64,000 bases of DNA from Strongyloides papillosus (lineage: Eukaryota > Nematoda > Chromadorea > Rhabditida > Strongyloididae): positions 1,798,001 to 1,862,000 of the forward strand of contig SRSI01000050.1 in the NCBI GenBank assembly GCA_005656395.1, read 5' to 3'. This document shows positions 49,467-60,793 of this stretch, piece after piece. The notes under the pieces were generated by a model, which did no database searches, was not told the DNA's origin, and saw only the letters and a program-made list of their open reading frames with translations. Position numbers and translations under genes: made by a program. The number at the start of each line of letters is the position of its first letter. Position 1 is the first letter of the stretch.

Positions 49467-50312
49467 CATTTTCTTATAATTTCTCTATATATACATTTTA
49501 CACGCTAATGCTATAAATAATATGTTCAGGTAGACAAAAGCTAATTTTATGGAGCGTTAAGCTTTTAATCAAATTGCTTTTTTGTTTTCTTTAATATATA
49601 TGAAGTCAATGATGATGACGATGCCATTATAATCATTATAGATACTTTATCTCTATTAATATAATAGATCATAATTAATATATATTGTTGGAGATGGTCA
49701 AGAACAATTATCATAGTTTGTTGGCTCGCGCAACAATAAGTTTCAGCCATCTAAATACAGAGGAGATAGATGAATGTTAACAACATCATCTTCATGACAG
49801 GTGGTGGTGTTTTTGCTTTTTGTCAAGATCAAAGGGTACCCGATTATGTTAACTTTACCAGAAACACATATTTTTTGATGGATTGGAGGATAAAGTCATC
49901 ATATGTTCATGTTTTTTGTAACAACATAAATTATTAGGGGTAATAATTTTTAAAAAAGTTTTATTTTTTAGTTACATAAATTATTTAAAACATTCTACAG
50001 TAATCTTTCTTTTTTTGTATTTATAAATACAAAAATACACACAAGCTTTTCCTTAATTCTTAATTTTCCACATTTTAAATGGCATATTTAAATAATATTA
50101 GTAACCATTAATGAAATTATTAAATAAAAATAATTCTTGTAATCTCTATTTATAGACACAAACCAAAGAACGAGTATAACATTATTTTCCCAAACATTGC
50201 AAATTTTAAAGAATAAAAAGAAAAGTTACAAAATTTATATTAATAATGTACAAAATAATGAATCACCAAAATAAAAGTTATCTTAAAAAAAATAACAATA
50301 AAAAATTCATAA

Positions 50313-50966
50313 TCAAAAATTGCATTTCCTCTTCCTGACATCATCTTTGCTTTGATATCTCCACCAGTTAATTAGTTCTTGATACGTATTTCTTGAGACG
50401 TCAAAAAACTCCTTCTCATCTCGCACAAGTGATTTAGTCATTGGTTCAGCGGAACATTGGGATGTTTTTAGTAAACCTTCAAGTCGATTCCTATAAAGAT
50501 AGTGGAGGTGATTAAGAATCCTCCGCGCCTCACCATCATCAGTGATTTTTGCAAAACCTCTCCCTATTGCGTAATAGTATCTATGTATCTCGTTGACAGG
50601 TATTATGTTTGCGTCAGCTTTTATGGTCTCTAAAGCCTCTGGTTTAAAATATTCTGGTAGGTAGATTGTTGCATACCGTGCTAATGGTACAGCCGACCAT
50701 AAGGGTATATTTACCTCGAATCCTTTGGCCTTCTCTACATCGTCGTTCTCCGAAATCTTGGGTACCTGTATATCCTGTCCTAGGATTTTGAAAACATCTA
50801 GAATTTTAGAAATAATCATCGTTATCATTAATAATATATCCATACCTTCGCTTGCATTGTAGATAGCTTTTGATTCAAATAATGATGCCTCTGCTAGGCA
50901 GGTCTCTAAATCAAAATAATCCGGTGCTACAATTTCATGATTAGATTTCCCATTTGGTATATTCAT
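50313..50966 (-). CDS. psf-3: GINS complex subunit PSF3
   Basis: PSF3 is one of the four GINS subunits that bind MCM2-7 and CDC45 to form the replicative helicase. Exons 50966-50846 and 50797-50313 (48-base intron, phase 1) give 201 residues against 216 in human. Matching features are the N-terminal DYFDLETCLAEAS, the strand VNIPLWSAVPLARY (human LELPLWLAKGLF), IYLPEYFKPEA (human VELPKIYQEGW) and a helical C-terminal half. The intron has no in-frame stop, so read-through calls would insert 16 false residues. The start is the first ATG after an in-frame TTG. Confidence 0.85.
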   Translation of the reverse strand: MNIPNGKSNHEIVAPDYFDLETCLAEASLFESKAIYNASEGMDILLMITMIISKILDVFKILGQDIQVPKISENDDVEKAKGFEVNIPLWSAVPLARYATIYLPEYFKPEALETIKADANIIPVNEIHRYYYAIGRGFAKITDDGEARRILNHLHYLYRNRLEGLLKTSQCSAEPMTKSLVRDEKEFFDVSRNTYQELINWWRYQSKDDVRKRKCNF

Positions 50967-51499
50967 TATCAAGTTGTTTTTAGTAGAATATAATAGTTTT
51001 TGTACTGTTAAAAAATGATAAAATTGACGATTGGTTAAATTATTAGGATTTGAAGATAAAAAATACTGACGCCGCGCAATATTTTAATGTGTTGATTGTG
51101 GCGGTTGAATATTTTGGAGAGATGCTCGGAGTATTTGAATGTTATTTGATTTACACCTTCTATAGAAGAGTAGTTATTGAATTCATCTTAATCTCCTGAT
51201 GTACTTTTAACTTTTTTTTATATCACATTATGAATGAAGAGTTTATCATTTAAAATTTCTTTTACGATAAAATAACTCCTATATACATACAAAATATACA
51301 AGACTATAGACTACAATAAAAACATCATATCATAAAGAAAGAAGACAAACTACGAAGTATCTCTCATGATTTGACATTTTAACAAAATTAATTGATAAAA
51401 ACTATCAATAAATCAATACCAATATAGTTATAAACATACTAGGCATATAAAAGGTAAATAAATCAAAGAACATTACATTCCAACTATTTTGAAATAATT

Positions 51500-52363
51500 A
51501 TGTCTTCACCTGTTAAATGCTACCGTCTTGAAAATAAGGTGGCTATAATAACTGCAGCCACAAAAGGGATTGGTTTGGCTATAGCTGAGAGATTGGGTTT
51601 TGAGGGTTGTAGTATTGTTATTAGTAGTAGGAATGAGAAGAATGTTCAAGATTCGGTTAAGTATTTGAGAGGGAAGGGAGTTAAGAATGTCGAAGGTATT
51701 ACTTGTCATGTTGCTAAAGATGAAGATAGGAGAAGATTAGTTAACTTTGTAAGTTTCATATTTTTGATCTATGATATATTTTTCTAGACATTGGAGAAAT
51801 TCAAGAAAATAAATATCCTTATAAACAACCACGGAATTAATCCCGTATTCGGAGATATCCTCACTGTATCAGAAGAAGTTTGGGATAAACTCTTTGAAAC
51901 AAACGTCAAAGCAGGATTCCTACTAACCAAACTTGTTGTCCCACACATCTTAAAAAGTGGTGGTGGAAGTATTATTTTCAATGCTTCGTTTGGTGCCTAT
52001 AAACAAGGAAAAGGTATAGCTGCCTATACAGTTACAAAAACAGCCTTACTTGGGTTAACGAAGGCTCTTAGCGATGAATTATCTCCACAAGGTATTAGAG
52101 TTAATGCTATTGCTCCAGGTGTTATTAAAACCAAAATGAGTAAAGCTGTAAGTTTTTATATTTAATTAATGAGACGTTATTTTTAGATGTGGGATGGAAA
52201 AGATGGTGAGGAGAATTTGGTTAATGCTCTTGATACTCCAATGGGAAGATTAGGGACACCTGAGGAGTGTAGTGGTGCTGTTGCGTACCTTGTATCAGAT
52301 GATGCTTCTTATGTTACTGGAGAGACTATTGTTATTGCTGGTGGTATACATGCAAGACTTTGA
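51500..52363 (+). CDS. dhrs-4: peroxisomal short-chain dehydrogenase/reductase DHRS4
   Basis: NADP-dependent carbonyl/retinal reductase of the SDR family. Exons 51500-51748, 51788-52147 and 52187-52363 give 261 residues. Cofactor motif TAATKGIG at 18-25 (DHRS4 proteins use TASTxGIG), NNHG in place of NNAG, catalytic Ser150, Tyr163 and Lys167 (YTVTK), EVWDK and TGETIVIAGG as in vertebrate DHRS4. It ends Ala-Arg-Leu, a peroxisomal type-1 targeting signal variant (SRL in human DHRS4). Introns of 39 bases. Tail-to-tail with troponin T, 141 bases apart. Confidence 0.92.
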
Positions 52364-52504
52364 TTTTTTTTAAATAAAACTGTACTATAAAGAAAGAAAT
52401 TGTCTATGTATGGTGATAACGATAAAATATTATAAAATGAAACGGATTTATTTTTAAATCAAAATTCATTAACTAAAAATAAAATCTCTTTTAAAATAAA
52501 ACAC

Positions 52505-54053
52505 TTAAGCTTCAGCAGCAACTTCTTCTTGTGGAGCAGCAGCTGGTTGTTCTTGTTCCTCTTCAACTTCATCAAGTCCTGGAAGGACAAGTGGAATTGG
52601 CTCAACTGGTGGTTTGGCGGCATCACCCTCAGCCTTGACTTGTTCAACATACTTTGGTGGTTCAAGATTCTTTCTGATTTGTTCCAATTCCTCGTTAGTT
52701 TTTCTTCCCCATTCTGCTGGTGGTCTTCCGGTACCGTGGGCGATTTTGTATTTTGGTTTTTGTGGTGGTTTTTCGAAGAGATTCTTACGGTCTCCGTATG
52801 ATCTTCTATCAATTTGACGATCGAATTTGGAGAAGACAGTGACTTTTGGTGGGAGGTTTGTGTTTGAGACCTCATCTGGGTCTAATCCTCTTTGGATGGC
52901 CTTGTTACGGGCAACTTGGCGTTGTCTTTCATTTAATTCTTTAAGATCATATTCTTGTCTTTCACTTCTCTTCTCAAGATCGTATTTCTCAGCTTCAAGC
53001 TTTACAATTCTGGCGTGGAGATTTTTGATGGCTTCCTTCAAGTCATTTGGCATCATGTGTGAGATGTCTGGTTTTCTTGTGACAGCGGCAAGGTAAGCAG
53101 CCTTTTGCTCTTCAAGTTGTTCTTTTGTAAGAGCAGTCTTCTTTTGGGAACCAGTGAGATTTCCCATCTTGTTTTCATCGTGTTCTCCCTTCTTGATAAC
53201 AAAGTTGGGTCCGTTAGTTCCAGAGGAGTGTCCTGCGAAACTTCCAGCCATCATTTGTTGTCTCTTCAATTTTTCTTCATTCTTTCTAGCTTTCTCAGCT
53301 TCTTGACGGGCTTTACGTTCTTCCTCCTCACGTCTTCTGTTTTCTTCAGCAGCTCTTCTCATTTCGGCGAATTCTCTTTCTTCTTGTTCTCTCTCTTGGC
53401 GACGTCTCTCTTGTTTCTCTTTTAAGAGACGGATTTCCTCTTCTTGTTGTTCCTTTTCGATACGACGTCTTTCCTCGTAATCGAGAAGTTTAGCGGCTTG
53501 TTCCTCTTCATGACGTTTCTTTTGGGCTAAGATAGCACGTTCAGCCTCAGTCATAGACTCAGCTGGCTTTTCCTCGGTAGGTTCTGGGCGTTTTGGTCTA
53601 AAAAATTAAAAAATATTATTATTGCACATCGTTAATTATTAATCACACACACAAAAAGGTCAAAATAAGGTTATTTGTATAAAGTAATTAAAATTAAAAA
53701 GGAAATGATAAATCACACCATGCTAAAGTAAATGAAAATATCACTTCAACCAAGTCTTACTTAGGAGCAGGTTCTTCGACAGGTGGTGGTGGTCTATATG
53801 AGAAATAATTGTATTATATTATTTAAAGATATAGTAGAAAGTGTGAATTGATATTTGAACAAAAGATTAAAAATTAAAAAACTTACGCTTCCTCAGCAAC
53901 TTCTTCCTCTGGAGCAGCATCTTCAGCGGCCTCGGCAGCCTCAGCAGCCTCACTGGCTGGCTCTTCCTCGATTTCTTCTTCAATCTCCTCTTCTTCCTCC
54001 TCGTACTCTTCCTCTTCGTCGTCAAAGTGACGTTCATAAACTTCAAGAACCAT
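52505..54053 (-). CDS. troponin T (muscle thin-filament regulator)
   Basis: Anchors the troponin complex to tropomyosin and confers calcium control on muscle. Exons 54053-53887, 53793-53761 and 53597-52505 give 430 residues. The N-terminus is a long Glu-rich tract followed by an Ala/Glu segment; a 33-base exon adds a proline run; then comes a charged coiled-coil tropomyosin-binding region ([16 protein letters not shown] and on), the TnT core with [29 protein letters not shown] helix, and a C-terminal extension ending in Ala/Glu. The tiny proline-rich exon is a natural candidate for alternative splicing. Which of the C. elegans paralogues (mup-2/tnt-1 to tnt-4) it matches cannot be decided here. 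A trans-splice-type acceptor lies 11 bases before the ATG. Confidence 0.93.
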
Positions 54054-55078
54054 TTTTGTAAACTCTAAAATATAAGAAATAAATTTACATAACAATGGAA
54101 AAAATTAATATTATACTATGAAACAAACATTGCCACAAGCTTAAAATAAAGAAATGATTAAGAAATCAACTAAAAGATATTTATAAATTATCCTTCATAT
54201 AGATCATCTTCTGGAGGAGTAATTACATTATGTATATATTAGAGTAAAAATATGTTAAGAGATAATATATAGTGTAAAGTAATCTATTATAATCCACCCC
54301 CAGAAGATATATGCCACAAATGTTAGTGCTATTTATAAATATCTCTGCTGGTAATAAAAATCTTACTTTTATACACTATAGATATTATTATAAAATCTGC
54401 TTCACATTACAAGATCATCTCTCTTAAAATCCATTAACATTTCACATCATCTTTTTATTTTCATTTAACATTGAATCTTATATATGTTGTTGTTAATCTT
54501 GAGTAAAAAAAGATATATATATATACATTTTATTAAAACATTTTAATCACTATTGATAAATATATTTATGCGTTGTGGCATTGTGAAGAGGGTAGATATG
54601 TTTGCTGGTTTTGTGATCAAAATAATAAATACGATTAGAGATGAAAAATAGTAGATAAGATTACGTTTTTTAAATAATAAAAATTAAGAATCACCAACTC
54701 GTAAAGTTCTTTGCTTTATAATTAAATAAAAGATTGATTTAAGGTTATTTTTGAAGTGATAAATTAAAATATCTACTAAAAATTCTCCCATTTGATTGTT
54801 ATTTATCGACAGATGTGATGAATAATGTTTAATTCTTTGGTGAATAAAAATCTTTAATATTATTTCTTACACTGCAACATTAATATTTCTTCAAGAATGT
54901 TTATTATTTTCCAAAACAATACAAGTATAATTTTGTTAGTATCAATACAATTAGATTTTCAAAAACGAATGATTATTTAAAGATATGATAAAAACATATA
55001 ATTAAAAAACATAAATGGGATTCATCGTATACAGTTTACCTTAAATAAATATTGGCAACAATACCACAGAACTGAAAC
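54054..55078. promoter_or_regulatory. divergent intergenic region, troponin T and small genes
   Basis: About 1 kb without a supported gene. Minus-strand acceptor TATTTTAG just above the troponin T start suggests spliced-leader addition. An ATGTATATATTAG-type AT-rich stretch and two GAAGAT(A/C)AT blocks were noted but no muscle-type element was identified. Confidence 0.4.
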
Positions 55079-55327
55079 ATGCGTTATCGTTTATTTGCAA
55101 CTATCGACAACAAAATTATTACCACTCCAAATGTTGAAGAAATCCAATGCAACAATTTACTCTCATCACTTTTATCAGTAGCAAATCAGCAACAAATAAG
55201 AGGTCATCTTGAAAAGATATTATCACCTTCCCTCCATTTCATCCATTGGAATATCGTCCCTTGTCGGAGTTTTGATGCATCTCCAGCATTATTAACTTTA
55301 TTTTCAAATTTCCTACATATTTATTAA
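55079..55327 (+). CDS. small uncharacterised protein, 82 residues
   Basis: Single-exon frame MRYRLFATIDNK..., mixed composition (two Cys, Gln/Leu-rich middle), no signal peptide and no long membrane segment. Base composition is clearly less AT-rich than the flanks. It stops eight bases before the ATG of the next gene on the same strand, an unusually close spacing that suggests a dicistronic transcript or that this frame is a long upstream open frame of the next gene. No family recognised. Confidence 0.45.
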   Translation: MRYRLFATIDNKIITTPNVEEIQCNNLLSSLLSVANQQQIRGHLEKILSPSLHFIHWNIVPCRSFDASPALLTLFSNFLHIY

Positions 55328-55334
55328 ATTCAAA

Positions 55335-55678
55335 ATGGATAAAATTTTAAAAGATATGGAAGAATTGCTAGAGGAAACTAAACGAACAGGGGAAATGTTA
55401 AAAAATTTAAAAGAAAAGAAAATTGCCGTTGATGAACAACTTAATAATGAATACCAAGGTAAAATTTGCTTACTAATTTATTTCTGTACAGTTAAACTAA
55501 TTTTTAAGAATACGTCTGTCAACAAATAATCAAAGAATCGGGACTAAAATTGGCAAGGGATATTGATTATGCTGTTCGTAACAAACAGGTACTCCTTCAA
55601 AAATACCAGCTACAGAAACAACATATGAACAAAATGTTACAAGAGACACAAAATATAATGTTAAATAGATCTAACTAA
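55335..55678 (+). CDS. small coiled-coil protein, 97 residues
   Basis: Exons 55335-55458 and 55509-55678 (50-base intron, phase 1). The product is almost entirely helical and charged: MDKILKDMEELLEETKR at the start, and LLQKYQLQKQHMNKMLQE near the end, with regular heptad-like Leu/Ile/Met positions. There is no signal or membrane segment. Small all-helical proteins of this size are often subunits of larger assemblies (for example BLOC/BORC-type), but I see no motif to choose one. The second exon is supported by the correct phase and coding composition. Confidence 0.6.
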
Positions 55679-56282
55679 TGAAATGTTTTTGTTAAATTAT
55701 CATTTTTCTCGATTGCACGTACAACAAAAAAATAAATTTTTTTTGGTCAAAAAGTTTGTTATCAATTTGGGTATTTATTTATCAAACAATGATATTCAAA
55801 TTTGCGTGACCAGATTCGGATTATTGAGAGAGATGTTTGAATTGTATCGAGATGCGCGAATTTTTAATTATTGTAAATTTATTTGAAATTTTATAACAAA
55901 TACCAGAAAGGGCCTTTTTATTGTCATGAAGCTTGTATTGCCCGTTAGTAATTAATTCATATTCATTAATAATTATTTTGTTGCTCATAATTATTTATTT
56001 ATATTTCGGATTTATTTATCCAACAAATTATTTTTATACTCCCATAAAATTGATTTACCTATTAGGCGGAAATGTTTTTTTAATCTTGAGATTCTGGCTA
56101 TTTAAAGATCACGATAAGATAACGAGAAAAATAGAATATCAAACTGTTAATTATATTTCCATAAAATATTTACATACACTCATTTCCACGAGAAATTATC
56201 ACAATAACGTCGTGTTGCGATACGTAGTATATTTCTCATTTATTCTCCTATACCTTAGTAATTTATCATAATACCCCCATAC
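55679..56282. other. intergenic, no gene supported
   Basis: Hydrophobic open frames here (about 55683-55886 and 55933-56271) lack an ATG at a sensible place or a recognisable domain and have intergenic composition. Nothing else seen. Confidence 0.45.
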
Positions 56283-56819
56283 ATGGAGAAGGACAATGAA
56301 TTGTATTCTGCTGCAAATATTAGCGGCTTTACATATAGAAAATATACTACTTCAAAAAATGATAATGGGGAATTTGTTATAACTTTTCATGATGTTAAAG
56401 AAAGTGGGGATGGGATTCAGATAGGATCAACGGTGTGTGAAGAGAAAACAGAATCCAAAAATGGTGATGAAGATGATAAAGATATGGTTTATGTGGATAA
56501 ATATATATTTCAATTATTAGATGAAGTACCATTTTCTACAAAACATGTCGTTGTTACAGATGATAAAAAAGATAGAACTATAAAAATCTACAAAATATTC
56601 TATTTAGTTAAGACTGACAGAATTACGTCAACGAAGTTTGCTCTTGCAGTCTCGGAATACTTTGAATTCCGTCCACCAATCACAGGATATGCTATTAATA
56701 GTTTTTTAAGAACTAACATCAAGAAAGAACTAGATGTTTTAAAAGAGGTGCTGTTTAGTGATAAAATGACTGATGGCGAGAGATTCTGTGTGGCTTTTGA
56801 TTATTTTTTTCATGAGTAA
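56283..56819 (+). CDS. uncharacterised acidic protein, 178 residues
   Basis: Single-exon frame with ATG 12 bases downstream of a stop in the same region. Soluble composition; a disordered acidic tract (EKTESKNGDEDDKD) in the middle, flanked by strand-like segments (GEFVITFHDV, TIKIYKIFYLV) and a helical end. No signal peptide, membrane span or known domain recognised. It converges on dyf-1, with stop codons only 62 bases apart. Confidence 0.5.
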   Translation: MEKDNELYSAANISGFTYRKYTTSKNDNGEFVITFHDVKESGDGIQIGSTVCEEKTESKNGDEDDKDMVYVDKYIFQLLDEVPFSTKHVVVTDDKKDRTIKIYKIFYLVKTDRITSTKFALAVSEYFEFRPPITGYAINSFLRTNIKKELDVLKEVLFSDKMTDGERFCVAFDYFFHE

Positions 56820-56881
56820 ATTTTAATAATAATTTTTATTTTTTAATAATTTTAGTTGGCAAAAAAGAATCTTAAAAAATA

Positions 56882-58928
56882 TTAGTGATCCATTAACGTT
56901 AATAATAAATAACGAAGGAATCTTGCTTCATATGCTACTGTGTTCTTTGCTCCAACATCCTCAACCCCATTTAATGGATCATCTGTGGTGATGTTAATAT
57001 TTTTTCCATATATCTCACATTGTTCGAGGAGTGTTACACAATTTGGTACAACTTCCTTCCTAACATTAAGTAATCTCTTTGACAAATTTTCTATCATTGA
57101 TAAAATGCATTTCTTACAATAGTACCATGTATCAACAGTAAGATTTTTATCATATGGATCCATTGCTTTAACAATACAACCAGTACCAAATTCATAATTC
57201 CCTTTCGAACAATACAAAGTCCCAATAACCAAATTAATAATACTTGTATGAAAATATTTCTTCATTCCATTCTCATTTTCCTCAAGATTAGCAATCTCCT
57301 CTTCCCTCTGAACCTTCCTCATCAACTCCTCAGCCTCCTCATTTTGGGTTGACATAATATAACAAACACAAAGATTTGCCAAAACAATAGCACTAACGTT
57401 AAGAATGTTATCAAAATTCTTCTTAACTATTGGCTCATAAAACTTCTCTGCTTCCTCTAATTTACCATCTATCATGAAAAGTGTATGTGCAACATTAAGT
57501 TTGAATGTATCGTCATCACCAACAAACTCAACTGATCTCCTAAAAAGTTTCTCAACTTTCGTATACTCTTCCTTATCCCAAAATATTTTGGCTTGACTCA
57601 TGAGGACTGGAATAAATTTATTTTTTAACTCTTCTATCTCCTCAAGAGCATCTTTGTACTCCTTAATACTGTCAGCTTCTTTAAATTCCTGAGCTTTCTT
57701 GGTGGCTTTTCTTATCTGGGCAATTAGATCATTTGACATAAGGTCAAACTTATTAAAAGCATCATTTGTTGAAGTTTGTTGGGTAATGACGGCATCGAAA
57801 TAATCGAAGATATATTGAGAAAGGTATTTGTAGGTTAGGTGGGCATTCTCAGCCAAGACATCAGCAGCCAGATCATAATACTCATATTTGCAATATAATA
57901 AGAGAAGATTTTGAAATGTTTCTGGTGGAAAAGGATTTTGTGATAGTAGGTATTGTAATCTTGCAAATGCATCACTTGTATCTGATTCAATATGAATCAA
58001 AGCTTGATTGTGTAATGTTATAGGATCTAATTCCTCTTCACTTCTTGGTGGCATATCTGTTAATGCTTCAGCGGCTCTATCCATATTTCTGGAGTTATAT
58101 TCAATGGCGAATTTTAGATTGCATGTTTCAACTAGAGCTGTCTGATGGAGGAGTAGTGTATTTCCGACCGATCGTACCTCTAGACCTTCAGTTACCATTC
58201 CAATACCTAATTCAGGATGGTCACGTATTCCTTTATCGATGATATCACTTATATATTTCATCGATTGTGCATAATCTTTTAACTCATAATGACATAAAGC
58301 TATTGCATAAGCTATTTCTGGTGAGTATCCATGTATAAGAGTGGCAGATTGAAAACGTTCTAATGCTTTAGTGTAGTTTTTTTCCTTAAAATCTATACAT
58401 GCTAAATTTATCTCTACATCTGAATCATCTTCATCAAATTGTTCCACTAATATTCTTGTGTTATGTAGGTCATCTTCTCTAAATCTTATGGCAGCTTCTA
58501 GCTTTAAAACTTTTGGAGCTAATTCTGGATCGTCAATCTAAAAATTAACATTAATATTGCAATTTTAAGATGAAAAAATTTACCATATTGACAGCATTCA
58601 AAGCATCTTGAAACTGAAATGCATTATAATGACTTTGGGCTAAATTTAACCTATACTCCTGATTCTTAGGTTGCAAATTACATAATTGTTCATAGCAATT
58701 TGCTGCAAGTACATAATCTTGTGTATAAAAATAACAATAAGCTAATAAAGATAAAGCTGGACGGCTCTGGAAGAAAAAATCTATAACTTTCGATATTATA
58801 AAACATACATTTTGTGTTCTATCTAATTCATCTTGTAGTATCCGAATAGCTTCAGAATATTTATCCTCTTTAATTAACGAATAGATAGTTGCTGTGTATT
58901 CACCATCTTTTATCTGAAAGTTGGGCAT
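56882..58928 (-). CDS. dyf-1: intraflagellar transport protein IFT70/TTC30
   Basis: IFT-B core subunit required for cilium assembly and tubulin polyglutamylation in sensory neurons. Exons 58928-58809, 58766-58584 and 58537-56882 (introns 42 and 46 bases) give 652 residues, near the 650-665 of IFT70 proteins. The N-terminus (IKDGEYTATIYSLIKEDKYSEAI type) and TPR helix pairs run throughout (SRPALSLLAYCYFYTQDY; YRLNLAQSHYNAFQF; DDPELAPKVLKLEAAI; VEINLACIDFKEKNY), as in TTC30. The C-terminal part WYYCKKCILSMIENL also fits the family. The first intron has no in-frame stop. Confidence 0.93.
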
Positions 58929-59239
58929 AACAAAGAAATAACAAATAATTGTTACTTATGAAATATTTAACCGTTCCGTTGCCATAGTTACAATTTAGAA
59001 AGATTTAATAGAAAATATTTATTAACATTATCCAATATATAAGTAATTATAATAAACAGTAATATATTATTTCTTTATCATACAGCAAAAATTTTAACGA
59101 TAATACTTCCTTAAAAAATACACAACACCACACACTAAACAAGGTCTTTACAATAAAATAATCTTAATATTATTTCACAGACCACCCCAAACACCACATA
59201 TACTTTTATTTATAAAACATACAAAAAAATAAAAATAAT

Positions 59240-60403
59240 CTAAAAAACTCTATCCATATCATCTTCTAATATATATAGTGGTTGATCCGTTAACATCTCC
59301 TCTTTGAAAGTGAAATGTCTTTCTTTATTTGGTGTGAAAACCCCAGGACTACTAGCATAAGAACCAGTTGAAGAAACTGAACCTCTCTTGCTACGCAACT
59401 TCTCACTACAAACTTTACTATTCTTTCTAACTCGTTTTACATTTAATCTCATAAACTGCCAAACATAGAATGCAACGGCATTTTCTTTGATAGATCCAGA
59501 CAAAATATCATTAACATCCAATGTATTTCTTATACCAAGATACTCTGATGCATACTCAAATGCCTTTAAAATATTTGATCTAGGTGAACTCTTCCTAACC
59601 AAATCCATATCAACTAAAGCAGGGTAAAATCTATGAATCAATGCCATAAAAGCAACACCATCCATCCAATCACTCGACAAATTCGTTATCTTGATTCCAT
59701 ACGGTACACAAATCTCCTTCTTCAACCATGTAAAAATAACCTTATTACAATGCCCACTCTCACATATACTTCTTACTAAATCTTTAATCTTCGTCAAACT
59801 AAGAACAGGATCAATTACTACACTTTTAAGTTTATTTGCAAGACTTCTCTTCGTTGGTAGACATTCATTGATGTCATCGTTGTGAGGTGAAGCCGATGAC
59901 TGATTAGTAATAGGTGGCAAGGTGTAGTAGCTTTGGACACCCCCTCTTCTGATATCATAATGGAGTATTATTTGCCAAACCAATCCTAAAACAACTGTCG
60001 GTCTCCCATCGTAAATATCCAAAATGTTGGTGTTTACTAAATACAAACCATCTCTTTCCAAGGCTTGGAGGATCAGCAATATATTAATTGCCATTACGGG
60101 TTTATTGTTTATGTACTCTTCTGGGGTCATCTTGATTTCAACTCCAGTAAATGCGTAAATGATGTGAGAGAGTACAATTCCGCTCCTGATGTCGGTGTAT
60201 AAATCTTCTACACGGTAGTTACTACCACATCTCTCAAGAACATTGTTGATCCAATTAGTGCAAGTCTCCTTTTCCTGAGCTACGGTTGCATCTATGTCTA
60301 CAAAAAAGGCATTGCAACATAAAATCTACCGAAAAAGAAACTTACCAACTTCGAATAAATCAAAACAAATATCACTAGGTTTTATACTTTTAAAAAACTC
60401 CAT
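59240..60403 (-). CDS. short tandem calponin-homology (CH1-CH2) actin-binding protein
   Basis: Exons 60403-60346 and 60297-59240 give 371 residues. Two CH domains in spectrin/alpha-actinin order: CH1 at about 27-135 (TCTNWINNVLERC, DLYTDIRSGIVLSHII, and VVLGLVWQIILHYDI) and CH2 at about 193-305 (KVIFTWLKKEIC, SDWMDGVAFMALIHRFYPALVDMD, AVAFYVWQFMRL). Such pairs form F-actin-binding modules at the N-terminus of beta-spectrin, alpha-actinin and plakins, but here no spectrin repeats or EF hands follow: the C-terminus is about 65 Ser/Lys-rich residues ending RVF. It is a free-standing actin-binding module or a truncated spectrin-family gene. Confidence 0.8.
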
Positions 60404-60793
60404 TATCAATAAAAACTAATCTCAAACAAAATAGAACAAGGCAGAAAAAATAACTAGAAAGAGAACGTATTAGAAATTAAATAGACAATTTGACAATGAC
60501 TCTCACTGACAAAGTTGCCTCTCTTTTATAAAAACCATAAAAAAAGAACATAATACCACCTCCAGTTTCATTTGTGTCAATTTGCGTCAATGCGAACTAT
60601 TGTACTGTGATTTTTTTTACACATTACATGCTTGATGGGTAATGACTTAAAGCAAATTATTGTAATAGATTGTCTTGCGGTAAACTATATTCAAATTTTT
60701 TTTCTTTATATACAATAGGAAAAAGAATAAAAATGATAAAGGGTAAAAAATTTACTACATATTTACAATAATGATTAAGAAATATCTGTGGAA
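60404..60793. other. intergenic, no feature seen
   Basis: About 390 bases between the tandem-CH gene and the 3' end of pole-2, same strand. Nothing specific recognised; it must hold the promoter or operon spacer of the tandem-CH gene. Confidence 0.4.

Larger units (their letters stand above)
43861..50312. promoter_or_regulatory. 6.4 kb gene-free upstream region of unc-86
   Basis: No coding region or RNA gene supported; open frames here (for example minus 46422-46787) have intergenic Ile/Tyr/Phe-rich composition. The heptamer TTACCAT occurs on either strand at 44427, 44545, 45498, 47384, 48132, 48172, 48210, 48302, 48955, 49018, 49401 and 49460, far more than base composition predicts. Short GC islands occur at 48139-48170 (with palindrome CTGTCGACAG) and 48897-48933. 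The size fits a developmental selector gene with many enhancers. Confidence 0.5.

Noticed and set aside
52529..53425. Several plus-strand frames opposite troponin T
   Set aside because: Shadows of the Glu/Arg-rich coiled-coil codons; Ser/Phe/Leu-rich artefacts.
55933..56271. Hydrophobic 112-codon frame
   Set aside because: No ATG at its start and no conserved features; composition is that of intergenic DNA.
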